A stretch of DNA of 64,000 nucleotides from an uncultured Oscillibacter sp. (GCA_910583695.1 CAJTZL010000007.1:10820-74819); one strand, 5' to 3'. Shown: positions 30,883-40,282, counted from the stretch's first letter. Translations and numbers: made by a program. Notes: generated by a model from the sequence alone, not told the origin.

Positions 30883-32100
30883 ATGAGCAAAATCGATTTG
30901 AGCCGCGTTGATTTCGAAACCCTGGTCATCCACGCCGGACAAACCCCCGACCCGAACTACGGCGCCCTCGCCACGCCCATTTACCAGACCTCCACCTTTT
31001 GCTTCGACACGGTGGAGGAGGGTGCGGGAAAGTTCGCCCAGGAGATTCCCGGCTTCGTCTACTCCCGGGGCGGCAACCCCACCACCCGGGCCCTGGAACT
31101 GAAATGTGCCGCCATTGAGGGCGCGGAGGACGCTGTGGCCGCCGCCTCCGGCATGGGCGCCGTGGGCGCCGTTATGACCGCCTTCCTCCGTCCCGGGGAC
31201 CACGCCATTTTTGATCTGGCCGTCTACGGCGGCACCAATCATATGGCATCAAAGAACCTGCCCGACATGGGCGTGGAGGTCTCTCGGGTGGACACTGGGG
31301 ATGTGGAGGCTCTGAAAGCCGCCATCCGTCCCAACACGAAGATGATCTACTTTGAAACCCCCAACAACCCTATGATGAAAGTTACCGACATCCGGGCCGT
31401 GAAGGCTGCGGCCGGGCCGGGCATCCGGGTGGTGGTAGACGGAACCTTTGCGCCCCCGCCTATGCAGCACGCCCTGGCTCTGGGGGCGGACATCGTGCTC
31501 CATAGCGTCACCAAGTACATCAACGGCCATGGAGACGTACTGGGGGGCATTGTGGCCGGAAAGGCCGAGGATATCAAAACCATCCGGGCCAACAGCATCA
31601 CCAAAATCAACGGCTGTCCTCCCGCACCCTTCAACAGCTATCTCGTTCTTCGGGGCATGAAGACCCTGGCCCTGCGCATCCGCCGACACTGCGCCAACGC
31701 CATGGAGGTGGCCCGGTATCTGGAGGAAAGCCCCTTTGTAAAGGCCGTGTACTACCCCGGCCTGGAAAGCCATCCCCAGCATGAGCTGGCAAAGCGCCAG
31801 ATGGAGGAAGGGCTGTTCGGCGGGATGCTGAGCTTCGAGCTGAAAGACGACGTGAAGGGCCTCAGCAGCTTTGAGGCAGGCAAAAAGCTGGTGAACAGCC
31901 TGAAGATTCCCGCTATTGCGGTTTCTCTGGGCGACCCGGATACCCTCATCGAGCACCCCGCCAGCATGACCCACATGGCCGTGTCCAAGGAGGACCGGCT
32001 GGCGGCGGGGATTACCGACGGGCTGATCCGCCTGTCGGTGGGCCTGGAGTCCGCCAAGGACCTGATCGCCGACTTCCAGCAGGCCTTTTCCGCACTATGA
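30883..32100 (+). CDS. PLP-dependent Cys/Met-metabolism enzyme (gamma-lyase type)
   Basis: 405-residue fold-type I enzyme of the cystathionine gamma-synthase/methionine gamma-lyase family. The PLP lysine is about residue 211 (SVTKYINGHGD), with YSRGGNPTTRALE and SGMGAVGAVMTAF forming the cofactor pocket and ETPNNPMMKVTDI typical of the family. Methionine gamma-lyases usually carry a diagnostic Cys at the YGCT position; here it is YGGT, so elimination from methionine is not assured and a lyase for another gamma-substituted amino acid is equally possible. GGTAAGGAG precedes ATG. The next gene overlaps its stop codon (ATGA). Confidence 0.87.
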   Translation: MSKIDLSRVDFETLVIHAGQTPDPNYGALATPIYQTSTFCFDTVEEGAGKFAQEIPGFVYSRGGNPTTRALELKCAAIEGAEDAVAAASGMGAVGAVMTAFLRPGDHAIFDLAVYGGTNHMASKNLPDMGVEVSRVDTGDVEALKAAIRPNTKMIYFETPNNPMMKVTDIRAVKAAAGPGIRVVVDGTFAPPPMQHALALGADIVLHSVTKYINGHGDVLGGIVAGKAEDIKTIRANSITKINGCPPAPFNSYLVLRGMKTLALRIRRHCANAMEVARYLEESPFVKAVYYPGLESHPQHELAKRQMEEGLFGGMLSFELKDDVKGLSSFEAGKKLVNSLKIPAIAVSLGDPDTLIEHPASMTHMAVSKEDRLAAGITDGLIRLSVGLESAKDLIADFQQAFSAL

Positions 32101-32771
32101 GGGCTTATCTTTCCTATCCGCTGGAGGATACCAGCGTCGTCTGGCCCGGAGAGGCTACCGTTCAGATTCGCCGGGACACCTCCATCGAAAAGCAGGGCTA
32201 CACCTCGTTCAAGACCCTCCTCCCCAACCACCACGGCACCCACTGCGACGGCCCCCGGCACTTCAATCCCAACGGCCCGGGACTGACGGAGCTGGAGCTG
32301 GAGTGGTTCTGCTACGACCATGTGGCCGCGGCGGACATCCCCATGGAAACAGGCCGGGGCGTGACCCCGGAGGACCTGCGGCCCTATGAGGACGCCGTTC
32401 GAGGCGCGGAGCTGCTGCTCATCAAGACCGGTTTCTGCCTCCGCCGGGACTCAGACCCCCGGGCCTACGAGAGCCATGGTCCCTACCTGACGCCGGAGGT
32501 CTGCCGGTATCTGGTGGAATCCTTTCCGAAGCTCAAGGCGGTGGGGCTGGACTTCCTCTCCGTAGGCACCCCGGCCAACCACCTCTCCCGGCTGGCCCAT
32601 CAGACCCTCTTCGGCTGCCACAACGGCAAGTTCATCCTGGCCATTGAGGACATGGACCTCCGTCCCCTGTTCCAGACGGGAAAAACGCCGGACCAGGTCC
32701 TGGCCCTTCCCCTGCGGCTGGTAGGGGTGGACAGCAGCCAGGTGACGGTGGTGGGGCAATTCCAGGACTGA
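32097..32771 (+). CDS. Cyclase-family metal hydrolase (kynurenine formamidase-like)
   Basis: 224-residue member of the cyclase/formamidase family, defined by the divalent metal motif HxGTHxDxPxHF, seen as HHGTHCDGPRHF near residue 42. Family members hydrolyse N-formylkynurenine, isatin or similar cyclic amides. A second conserved block is VGLDFLSVGTPANH. It is coupled to the PLP enzyme through a 4-base overlap, suggesting consecutive steps, perhaps hydrolysis of an amide to release the lyase substrate or of its product (inference). Confidence 0.85.
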   Translation: MRAYLSYPLEDTSVVWPGEATVQIRRDTSIEKQGYTSFKTLLPNHHGTHCDGPRHFNPNGPGLTELELEWFCYDHVAAADIPMETGRGVTPEDLRPYEDAVRGAELLLIKTGFCLRRDSDPRAYESHGPYLTPEVCRYLVESFPKLKAVGLDFLSVGTPANHLSRLAHQTLFGCHNGKFILAIEDMDLRPLFQTGKTPDQVLALPLRLVGVDSSQVTVVGQFQD

Positions 32772-32787
32772 CCTTGGACCAACAACA

Positions 32788-32824
32788 AACAAAGCCCCCG
32801 GCTGCTTCAGCCGGGGGCTTTGTT
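32788..32824. terminator. Bidirectional terminator
   Basis: A perfect 17-bp stem (32788-32804 with 32808-32824, core AAAGCCCCCGGCTG) with a 3-base loop, flanked by A-rich and T-rich sequence, between the convergent cyclase and livF genes. Confidence 0.92.
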
Positions 32825-32837
32825 TATAAAGACTGCT

Positions 32838-33545
32838 CTACTCGCCCAGATAGGCGGCGGTGACGGATTCATCCGCCAGCAGGTCCCTGCCCTTGCCGGA
32901 AATCGCCACATGGCCTACCTGCATAATGTAGGCTTGGTCGCAGATGCCCAGGGCTTTCTTGGCATTCTGCTCGATCAGCATAATGGAGGTGCCCTCCCGG
33001 TTGATCTCCTGGATAATGTCGAAGACCTGCTGCACAATGGCGGGCGCCAAGCCCAGGGACGGCTCGTCAAACATCATCAGCTTCGGCTTGGCCATGATGC
33101 CCCGGCCTATCGCCAGCATCTGCTGTTCGCCGCCGGAGAGGAGGCCGCCGTACTGCTTCTCCCGCTCTTTCAGGCGGGGGAACATGGCGTAGACCCGCTC
33201 CAGGTCTTTCTGGATGCCGGCGGTGTCCTTCCGCAGATTGCTGCCTACGCGGAGATTCTCGTAGACCGTCAGCTTGGCAAAGATCTGCCGGGCCTCAGGC
33301 ACCTGAACCAGGCCGGAGGCCACTACTTCATGGGGCTTGGAGGGGATGGGTTTGCCCATAAACTCCAGCGTTCCGCCGGTGGGCTTCATAACGGAAGAGA
33401 TGCACTTAAGAAGCGTGGACTTGCCCGCGCCGTTGGCGCCCAGCACCGCCACGATCTCCCCCTCGTTGACCTCCAGGGAGACGCCCTTCAGAGCCTGGAT
33501 GCCGCCGTAAGCGGCGGTCAGATCGGTGATTTTCAGTAACGGCAT
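32838..33545 (-). CDS. livF: Branched-chain amino acid ABC transporter ATP-binding protein LivF
   Basis: ATPase subunit of a Liv-type importer, 235 residues. Walker A GANGAGKST, signature LLSGGEQQMLAIGRG and Walker B LMMFDEPSLGLAP are all present, and the short C-terminus typical of LivF ends in DESVTAAYLGE. The start codon overlaps the livG stop. It is last in the livJHMGF operon. The whole transporter may carry leucine-type amino acids, or an amide or hydroxy acid used by the neighbouring GntR-controlled enzymes. Confidence 0.93.
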   Translation of the reverse strand: MPLLKITDLTAAYGGIQALKGVSLEVNEGEIVAVLGANGAGKSTLLKCISSVMKPTGGTLEFMGKPIPSKPHEVVASGLVQVPEARQIFAKLTVYENLRVGSNLRKDTAGIQKDLERVYAMFPRLKEREKQYGGLLSGGEQQMLAIGRGIMAKPKLMMFDEPSLGLAPAIVQQVFDIIQEINREGTSIMLIEQNAKKALGICDQAYIMQVGHVAISGKGRDLLADESVTAAYLGE

Positions 33546-34312
33546 CAGTCCGCACCTCCCAGGTAAGCCTTGATGACCTCAGGGTTGCTCTTCACTTCCG
33601 CCGGGGTCCCCGTGGCAATGGTTTTGCCGAAGTTCAAAACGGTTACGTGGTCGCACAAGTTCGTAACCACGTCCATGTGATGCTCAATCATCAGGATCGT
33701 GATCGCGAAGCGCTCCCGGAGCTCCTGCACAAAGCTGACCAGCTCGGCGGATTCATCGGCGTTCATGCCCGCCGCCGGTTCGTCCAGCAGCAGCAGCTTG
33801 GGGTCCAGCGCCATGGCCCGGGCGATCTCCAGTTTCCGCTGGTGGCCGTAGGGCAGGGAGTTGGCCAGCTCTCCCGCCCGGTCGGACAGGCCCACCACCT
33901 CCAGGAGGTTCATGGCCTTTTCCCGGACGTACTTTTCCCGCTCCCGGTACTTGGCGGTCTTGAAGAACGCCTGGGGCAGGTTGTAGGTGGCGTCCAGGTT
34001 GCTGGCAATGATCACGTTGTCCAGCACCGGCAGGTTGGAAAACAGCCGGATATTCTGAAACGTCCGGCCTATGCCCAGCTGAGCCACCCGGTGGGGCGGC
34101 GTGCCGGTGATATCCTGGCCGTTGAAAATGATTTTTCCCGCGTTGGGGGCGTAAATTCCGGTAATATTGTTGAAGATGGTGGTTTTCCCTGCCCCGTTGG
34201 GGCCGATGAGGCCGTGGATTTTCCCCTGGTCCAGGGTAACGCTGAAGTCATCAATGGCGCGGACACCACCGAAGTGCTTCTCCACGTTTTTCATTTCCAA
34301 AACAACCGCCAT
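33545..34312 (-). CDS. livG: Branched-chain amino acid ABC transporter ATP-binding protein LivG
   Basis: Second ATPase, 255 residues, with Walker A GPNGAGKTT, the LivG-specific insertion after the Q-loop (RLFSNLPVLDNVIIASN), signature NSLPYGHQRKLEIARA and Walker B LLLDEPAAGMN. The C-terminal GTPAEVKSNPEVIKAYLGG is characteristic of LivG. It starts two bases after the livM stop region and overlaps livF by one base. Confidence 0.94.
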   Translation of the reverse strand: MAVVLEMKNVEKHFGGVRAIDDFSVTLDQGKIHGLIGPNGAGKTTIFNNITGIYAPNAGKIIFNGQDITGTPPHRVAQLGIGRTFQNIRLFSNLPVLDNVIIASNLDATYNLPQAFFKTAKYREREKYVREKAMNLLEVVGLSDRAGELANSLPYGHQRKLEIARAMALDPKLLLLDEPAAGMNADESAELVSFVQELRERFAITILMIEHHMDVVTNLCDHVTVLNFGKTIATGTPAEVKSNPEVIKAYLGGAD

Positions 34313-34313
34313 A

Positions 34314-35291
34314 TCAGTTTCCTCCCTTCCCGGCAGTATCCTGCTCCTTTGCCTGGGCCTGCCGGCGGCTCTTGAAGAGGTTGCGGTAGCGGCCGTCCCG
34401 GAACCAGCGGATCGTCCCTTTCAGAGAGAACTCCTTATAGCCGTAAATGCCGGAGGGCTTCAGCATAATTACCAGCACCACCGCCACACCGTACAGCAGC
34501 ATCCGGTACCGCTCCATGGAGCGGAAAACCTCGGGCAGCACCGTCACCACCAGAGCGCCCAGAACGGAACCCGTCAGAGAACCCAGGCCGCCGATAACGG
34601 TAGTGGTGATGAGCTCGCAGCTCTTGGTCAGGTTAAAGCTGACCGGAACAATGTACATCAGATAGCCGCCGTAAAGGGCCCCGGCCCAGCCGGCGTAAAT
34701 GGCGGAGAAAACGAAGCTCATCCGCTTGGACCGGAACACGTTCACGCCCACGGCCTCCGCCGCCACCTCGTTTTCCCGGATGGAGGTCAGGTTCCGGCCG
34801 TACTTGGAGTGGATGAACCGCCAAGCCAGGAAGAAGGCCAGACACGCGCAGGCCAGGACAAACAGCATGGGGGAATAGTTGGGGATGCCGCTGTAGCCCG
34901 CCGAACCGCCGGTGAGGTCCTTGGTGTAGTTGAACAGCACCCGGACGCACTCGCCGAAGCCCAGGCAGGTGATGAGGAAATAGTCACCCTTCAGCCGCAG
35001 GGTGACAGAACCCAGCAGAAAGGCAATGAAGCCCGAAAAGGCCGCGCCGCAGACAATGGCGATCAAAAAGTTCACATGGAACTGCACCGTCAAAATTGCC
35101 GCCGTATAGGCGCCGATAGACATGAAGCCCGCGTTGCCGAAGGAAAACAGCCGGGTGAAGCCCGTCAGCACCGACATCCCCAGGACAGCGATGACGTTGA
35201 TGCAGATCAAAATCACGATGCCCTGTAAATAGCTGTTGATATGCAGAAACCCGCACACCGCGCTGTTGAGGCTTTGGATCAATTGCAGCAT
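34314..35291 (-). CDS. livM: Branched-chain amino acid ABC transporter permease LivM
   Basis: Inner-membrane permease of 325 residues with about eight to ten hydrophobic segments. The LivM/BPD_transp_2 pattern shows in LFSFGNAGFMSIGAYTAA and SLTGSVLGALVVTVLPE. ATG 35291 is used because GGGAGGTG lies five bases upstream; the longer frame to 35327 would overlap livH by 20 bases. The C-terminal tail is basic and cytoplasmic. Confidence 0.92.
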   Translation of the reverse strand: MLQLIQSLNSAVCGFLHINSYLQGIVILICINVIAVLGMSVLTGFTRLFSFGNAGFMSIGAYTAAILTVQFHVNFLIAIVCGAAFSGFIAFLLGSVTLRLKGDYFLITCLGFGECVRVLFNYTKDLTGGSAGYSGIPNYSPMLFVLACACLAFFLAWRFIHSKYGRNLTSIRENEVAAEAVGVNVFRSKRMSFVFSAIYAGWAGALYGGYLMYIVPVSFNLTKSCELITTTVIGGLGSLTGSVLGALVVTVLPEVFRSMERYRMLLYGVAVVLVIMLKPSGIYGYKEFSLKGTIRWFRDGRYRNLFKSRRQAQAKEQDTAGKGGN

Positions 35292-35307
35292 AGTCGCACC
35301 TCCCTTT

Positions 35308-36180
35308 TCACGCCTTGTCTTGCACATCCACGCCGAACAGCCCGCTGGGTTTTACCAGCAGCAGCACGATCAGCAGTGCGAAGGAGAAGAAATCCCGGAG
35401 GCTGGAGTTAATGTAGGCCGTGCACAGCGTCTCAATGATGCCCAGCAGCACCGCGCCCACGATGGCCCCCGGCACGCTGCCAAGCCCTCCGATGACCGAG
35501 GCGATGAACGCCTTCAATCCCACGTTGCCCATGGTGGGGAATACATTGTATTTCATGCCGTACAGTACGCCCGCCACACCGGCCAGACCGCCGGCCAGCA
35601 GAAAGACGCTGGCGATGGACTTATCCACCTGAACGCCCAGAACCCGGGCCGCATAGCTGTTGGAGGCGATAGCACGGACGTTGAGTCCAAATTGTGTCTT
35701 GTTGATCAGATAAATCAACCCGATGAGAATCACTGCCGTGATTACCAGGCTCACCATGTCCAGTATGCCCAGATAGGTATTGCCGATCTGAATGGTGGAC
35801 ACCGGCAGGCGGAAGTCGTACATCTGATACTTGCCGGTGAAGATCAGGTTTGCCGCCTGCTGGTACACCGTGGACAGGCCCATGGCGGCGATCATCAAAA
35901 ACATATTGGGGGAGTTGTTGTGGCGGATGCGCCGGTAGGCCACGCGCTCGTTCAGATAGCTGAACAGCGCCGCGCCGGCAATGCCCACCACCACAGCCAG
36001 GAAAAAGGGAAGTCCCAGCGTTGAGGAGACCACCAGCGCCGTATACGCGCCGATCATGGCTACCTCGCCGTGCGCCCAGTTGGAGAAATCCAGCAGGCTG
36101 TAGATCAAGGAATAACCGGTGGCCAGCAGCGCGTAGATACCGCCGACGGACACACCTGTTACCAACTGCTGTAAAAACAT
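35308..36180 (-). CDS. livH: Branched-chain amino acid ABC transporter permease LivH
   Basis: Permease of 290 residues with the LivH hallmark near the N-terminus, GGIYALLATGYSLIYSLLDFSNWAHGE, and the second conserved block GGLGSVPGAIVGAVLLGIIE. About eight membrane segments. GAGGTGAG precedes the ATG. It is separated from the binding-protein gene livJ by 114 bp that hold an 11-bp hairpin. Confidence 0.94.
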   Translation of the reverse strand: MFLQQLVTGVSVGGIYALLATGYSLIYSLLDFSNWAHGEVAMIGAYTALVVSSTLGLPFFLAVVVGIAGAALFSYLNERVAYRRIRHNNSPNMFLMIAAMGLSTVYQQAANLIFTGKYQMYDFRLPVSTIQIGNTYLGILDMVSLVITAVILIGLIYLINKTQFGLNVRAIASNSYAARVLGVQVDKSIASVFLLAGGLAGVAGVLYGMKYNVFPTMGNVGLKAFIASVIGGLGSVPGAIVGAVLLGIIETLCTAYINSSLRDFFSFALLIVLLLVKPSGLFGVDVQDKA

Positions 36181-36232
36181 AATACTCTCACCTCAAATGA
36201 AACGAATATGACAGGGACCGTCGAAGGGAACA

Positions 36233-36258
36233 AGGGGGAGGAGCTGTCTCCTCCCCCT
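36233..36258 (-). terminator. Intraoperonic hairpin between livJ and livH
   Basis: AGGGGGAGGAG (36233-36243) and CTCCTCCCCCT (36248-36258) form an 11-bp stem, followed on the minus strand by TTGTT. It likely lowers permease expression relative to the binding protein. Confidence 0.65.
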
Positions 36259-36294
36259 CGTGAAATGGCTGGATCGGTTTGCGCAGCCGGGAAA

Positions 36295-37524
36295 TCAGCC
36301 CACCAAGTCAGAGGCCTTGATGACCTCCTTGAATTGGAACGCGCCGTTTTCGCACTCGAAGATGGCGCAGTCCATGCTGGGGTTGTGGGTGGCGGGATCC
36401 ATGACCAGGGTGCCGATCAGGCCCTCGAAGACTTCCGTAGCTTCCAGCGCGTCGCGGACGGCCACGGGGTCGGCGGAGCCGGCGCGGTTGATGGCGTCCA
36501 CGACCCACATCACGCCGTCATAGCCAAAGAGGATTTCGGTCTCCAGGCCCTTGTTGGGATAGACCTCCTGATAGCGCTCGGACATGGCCTTGCCGGCCTC
36601 GGAGTTGAAGCCGATACGGGAGAGGAAGCAGGAGCCCTCCAGGGCGCCGTTGGCAGCGGAGGCCAGCTCGCCGGAGTCCCAGCCATCATGGCCCATGAAC
36701 TGGCAGGTCAGGCCCATCTCCCGGGCCTGCTGGGCGGCCAGGGCGATCTTGCTGTAGTCGTTCATGATGATAAAGAGCACATCCGGGTTTTTGCCCGCGA
36801 TGTTGGACATCTGGGCGCGGAAATCAGTATCGGACTCCTGGCACTGCTCGTTAGCCACCAGGGTGCCTCCGTTGGCCTCAAAGGCTTCGGCGGTGAACTG
36901 GCCGACGCCCTCGGAATTGGTGTTGCCGGCCACGGTCAGCAGGGCGGCGGTCTTGTAGCCCTTGGTGGTGGCAGCGTAGGTGCCCGCCGCAGTGCCCAGG
37001 AAGGAGTCGATGAAGCACATGCGGAAGGAATAGGGATGCAGGTTCCCGCTCTCGTCGATGGTCACCAGCTCGTTGGAGGTAGCCGTGCCAAGGATGGGCA
37101 CCTTCATCTCATCGGCCACGGAGGCCATGGGGATGTTGCAGGAAGAGAAGTTGGTGCCGATAGAGGCCACGATGCCGTTGTCTTCAATCAGCTTGCGCAG
37201 GGCGGACACGGAGTCGGCGGGCTCGCCCTTGCCGTCCATGCCGACCACTTCGATCTGGCGGCCCAGGACGCCGCCGGCGGCGTTCACGTCCTCCACGGCC
37301 AGCATCGCACCGTCCAGGCCCGCCTGGCCCCAGAGGCTGGTGGCGCCGGTCAGGTCGGAGATGTAGCCGATCTTAATGGTACCGCTGTCGGAGCCGCCGG
37401 AAGAATCGGAGCCGCCGCCCGAAGAGGCTCCGCCGCCACCGGTGGAAGAACCGGAATCTCCGCCGCAGGCCGCCAGGGAGGCCATCATCAGCATCGCGAG
37501 AACAAGAGACAACAGTTTTTTCAT
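36295..37524 (-). CDS. livJ: Branched-chain amino acid-type substrate-binding lipoprotein LivJ
   Basis: Extracytoplasmic receptor of 409 residues. A lipoprotein signal ends in the lipobox LAAC (Cys20) followed by a Ser/Gly-rich linker. The periplasmic-binding-protein type I fold is evident: IKIGYISDLTGATSLWGQAG, VEDVNAAGGVLGRQIEVVGMD, and a C-terminal FGYDGVMWVVDAINRAGS. AGGAGGATAC precedes the ATG. It is the first gene of the operon and is driven by the promoter at 37590-37618. Ligand is not evident; LivJ-type receptors also bind amides, aromatic and hydroxy acids. Confidence 0.93.
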   Translation of the reverse strand: MKKLLSLVLAMLMMASLAACGGDSGSSTGGGGASSGGGSDSSGGSDSGTIKIGYISDLTGATSLWGQAGLDGAMLAVEDVNAAGGVLGRQIEVVGMDGKGEPADSVSALRKLIEDNGIVASIGTNFSSCNIPMASVADEMKVPILGTATSNELVTIDESGNLHPYSFRMCFIDSFLGTAAGTYAATTKGYKTAALLTVAGNTNSEGVGQFTAEAFEANGGTLVANEQCQESDTDFRAQMSNIAGKNPDVLFIIMNDYSKIALAAQQAREMGLTCQFMGHDGWDSGELASAANGALEGSCFLSRIGFNSEAGKAMSERYQEVYPNKGLETEILFGYDGVMWVVDAINRAGSADPVAVRDALEATEVFEGLIGTLVMDPATHNPSMDCAIFECENGAFQFKEVIKASDLVG

Positions 37525-37589
37525 TTGAAGTATCCTCCTTACATAAATCTCCTAAAATGAAGGCCGCTTTCGCGCCTTTCTTATGGTAC

Positions 37590-37618
37590 AGTCTACATTT
37601 TTTTAACAGTGCTGTCAA
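37590..37618 (-). promoter_or_regulatory. Promoter of the liv operon
   Basis: Minus-strand TTGACA (37618-37613), 17-bp spacer, TAGACT (37595-37590). The remaining 37619-38030 stretch is AT-rich and I see no gene in it. No GACATC operator is present, so the liv operon is not obviously in the GntR regulon. Confidence 0.7.
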
Positions 37619-38034
37619 AGCATTTTTGCCGTCGGGAAAAGTGTTATGTAAACCTGATTTTGACAAAAGAGAAATTTGCATTTGGGAGAATCCTTCGTCT
37701 AAAATCACAAATACCGTATCATTTCAACGGAATCAGGCAATTTTCCTTGCTTTTTTGATTCGTTTTTTTGCCAGACAGCAGATGTCCGGCATTTTGGTTT
37801 TTTGTGTATTTTCCCGATAAACAGCCCAGCAAAAACGCTCTTTTAGACAAAAACTGTAAATCATAGAGAAATTCTTTGCTTTTTCCTCTGCTATCATATA
37901 TAATAATTCACAAAGATATTTGGGAATGCCAAAAAGGCGCAAAGCAAAATCACGCAAAAACCAACATAAACAAACAGAGCGGTGTGCTCCGTTTGTCTCC
38001 TTTCTCTCTCCCTTCCGCCGGAAACAGCCTGTTT

Positions 38035-38096
38035 CCCACAAAAAGCAAACCGCCCTGGCCGAAGAAGGAGTTTCCTCTTCCCGGCCGGACGGCGGT
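38035..38096 (-). terminator. Terminator of the DeoR gene
   Basis: On the minus strand ACCGCC (38096-38091) and GGCGGT (38054-38049) enclose further pairing (GGCC/GGCC, GAAG/CTTC), and the 3' side continues TTTGCTTTTTG. Confidence 0.55.
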
Positions 38097-38100
38097 CCGC

Positions 38101-38886
38101 TCACGGACAGTATTCCAAATTCACCTCGGACTCCCGCAGGAAATTCTCCCATTCCCCCGTCAGCTTCTGGTCCGTAATGACGGTGCCGATCCGCTCCAAT
38201 CCTCGGAACAGGATATTGGCGCTGGCACTGAACTTCGTGTGGTCCACCACCAGGAAATTCTCCTGGGCGTGCTTCAGGATATCCTCCCGTACCCGGGCTT
38301 CATTCAGATGGTTGTCCGAGAGGCCGTATTCCATCGTCACCTTCGGGCAGCTGACAAACGCCTTGTCCGCCCGGTAGGACCGGAGGATGTCTGTGGTGTG
38401 GTACCCCGTGAACGAGGAGGTCCGCTGGCGGAAAGTGCCCCCCAGGCAGACCAGATTGATGTGGATGCCGTGCTCGTCGCACAGGTTGCAGATGGGCAGG
38501 GAATTGGTGATGAGGGTCAGATCCAGGTCCCGCTGAACGATCTCCTCCGCCAGGGCGTAACAGGTGGTGCTGGAGTCCAGGATGATGACCTCATTCTTCC
38601 CGATGTGGCTGACGGCCTGCCGGGCCAGACGGTTTTTTGTCTCCTGCAGATAGGTCTTGCGCAGCGTGGTCGGGTAGCTCTTGTCGTATTTTTCGATGAG
38701 GTACGCCCCGCCGTGGGTCCGGGCCAGTTTCCCGGAGGTCTCCATTTCCTTCAGATCCCGGCGGACGGTCTCCTCGCTGCAATGAAGCAGCTCTGCCAGG
38801 GCCGGGACCAGCACCGTCCCCTGCCTTTCCAGGTTCTGTTCTATGATGGTCTGCCGCTCGATCTTTAACACCGCCGCGTCCCCCAT
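38101..38886 (-). CDS. DeoR-family transcriptional regulator
   Basis: 261-residue repressor of sugar catabolism genes. The N-terminal helix-turn-helix (LVPALAELLHCSEETVRRDL, KEMETSGKLARTHGGAYL) is canonical DeoR, and the C-terminal sugar-phosphate-binding domain has EVIILDSSTTCYALAEEI and NFLVVDHTKFSASA. It is divergent from mtnK with about 190 bp between, so the mtnK operon is the expected target and a pentose- or tetrulose-phosphate the likely inducer. An inverted CTGCAG pair (38977, 38991) in the gap is a possible operator. Confidence 0.92.
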   Translation of the reverse strand: MGDAAVLKIERQTIIEQNLERQGTVLVPALAELLHCSEETVRRDLKEMETSGKLARTHGGAYLIEKYDKSYPTTLRKTYLQETKNRLARQAVSHIGKNEVIILDSSTTCYALAEEIVQRDLDLTLITNSLPICNLCDEHGIHINLVCLGGTFRQRTSSFTGYHTTDILRSYRADKAFVSCPKVTMEYGLSDNHLNEARVREDILKHAQENFLVVDHTKFSASANILFRGLERIGTVITDQKLTGEWENFLRESEVNLEYCP

Positions 38887-39076
38887 TTCTATATTTTCCT
38901 ATAGTGCATTTCAGTATATCGGAAAACGATCAAAAAGGCAACCATTTTTTCCAAAGCGCCCACAAGATTCAACAAACTGCAGACTGCAAGCTGCAGGAGA
39001 ATTTTCCCAGTACCGGCCGGAGGCCCGTTGGGCACCGGGGCAGGACTTTACATTTTAACGTATGGAGGAAAACAGC

Positions 39077-40282
39077 ATGAGTAGATTTGACCAGTTTTTC
39101 CTGATGAAGCCGGACGACGCCCGCCGCTACGCCGTGGAGGTGCTGCACCGCTTTGCCCCCGGTGAGGAAACGGACTGCGTAGAAATCGGCGACGGCAATA
39201 TCAATTATGTCTTCCGGGTCTGGTCCAGACAGGACGGGCGCTCCGTCATCATCAAACAGGCGGACAAGCTGCTTCGCTCTTCCGGCCGCCCGCTGGACGT
39301 GTACCGAAACAAGATCGAGGCGGAGATCCTGCAGCTGGAACGGGAGCTGGCCCCGGATTACGTGCCCGAGGTTTACCATTACGATGAAATCATGTCCGCC
39401 GTGTCCATGGAGGACATCTCCTCCTATAAGAACCTCCGCAAGGAGCTGGCGGAAAACCGAATCTACGGCCATTTGGCGGAGAACCTCTCCGCCTTCCTGG
39501 CGGACACTCTCCTGCCCACCACCGATCTGGTCCTTCCCGCCGGCGAAAAGAAGCGCCGGGTCAAGTTCTTCACCAACCCGGAGCTCTGCGAAATCACCGA
39601 GGATCTGGTGCTGACGGAGCCTTACTACGACTATAAGCACCGCAACATCCTCACTTCCGGCAACGAGGACTTTGTCCGCCGGTTTCTCTACGAGGATGAA
39701 GCGCTCAAAGGCGAGGTGGGCAGGCTCCGGGAGCGCTTCATGAACAACGCCCAGGCCCTGCTCCACGGTGATCTGCACTCCGGGTCCATCTTCGCAAACG
39801 AAAGCGGCATCAAGGTCATTGATCCCGAGTTCGCCTTTTACGGCCCCATGGGCTATGATATCGGGAATGTCCTGGGCAATCTCTACTTTGCCTGGGCCAA
39901 CAAGGCCTTTACGGAGCCGGAGTCCGGAGAGGCCGTTGCCGCCCTGGAGAACACCATTGCAGATACCCTGGACCTGACCGTGAAGAAGCTGGCGGCAAAA
40001 TACGGCGAGCTGGTTTCCTTCCCCCTGTACCAAGCCGCCAATTTCCGGGAGTCCTATCTCCGGAGCGTCCTGGCGGACTCCCTGGGCTACGCGGGGACGG
40101 AGATCATCCGCCGGATCGTGGGCGACTCCAAGGTTATGGAAGTCACCTCCGTCACGGACCCCGCCCAGCGGCTTCCCATGGAGCGGGCACTGCTGAAAAT
40201 GGGCATCTTCCTCATCAAGAACCGGGAGCTCCCCCTGAGCGGGCGGGACATCACCGGGGCCTTCCGGCTGATTTTGGCCTGA
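39077..40282 (+). CDS. mtnK: S-methyl-5-thioribose kinase
   Basis: Phosphorylates the C1 hydroxyl of 5-methylthioribose (and 5-deoxyribose in some species) using ATP. The 401-residue protein matches MtnK along its length: EIGDGNINYVFRVWS with the Gly-rich loop, SVIIKQADKLLRSSGRPLD, the catalytic loop LLHGDLHSGSIFA and the metal-binding VIDPEFAFYGPMGYDIG. ATG 39077 is eight bases after GGAGG; ATG 39062 precedes that site and is rejected. First gene of a five-gene operon divergent from a DeoR regulator. Confidence 0.93.
   Translation: MSRFDQFFLMKPDDARRYAVEVLHRFAPGEETDCVEIGDGNINYVFRVWSRQDGRSVIIKQADKLLRSSGRPLDVYRNKIEAEILQLERELAPDYVPEVYHYDEIMSAVSMEDISSYKNLRKELAENRIYGHLAENLSAFLADTLLPTTDLVLPAGEKKRRVKFFTNPELCEITEDLVLTEPYYDYKHRNILTSGNEDFVRRFLYEDEALKGEVGRLRERFMNNAQALLHGDLHSGSIFANESGIKVIDPEFAFYGPMGYDIGNVLGNLYFAWANKAFTEPESGEAVAALENTIADTLDLTVKKLAAKYGELVSFPLYQAANFRESYLRSVLADSLGYAGTEIIRRIVGDSKVMEVTSVTDPAQRLPMERALLKMGIFLIKNRELPLSGRDITGAFRLILA

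Noticed and set aside
37733..38152. 139-codon minus-strand frame between the liv operon and the DeoR gene
   Set aside because: Low-complexity mixture without a ribosome binding site; it overlaps the end of the DeoR gene and its terminator.
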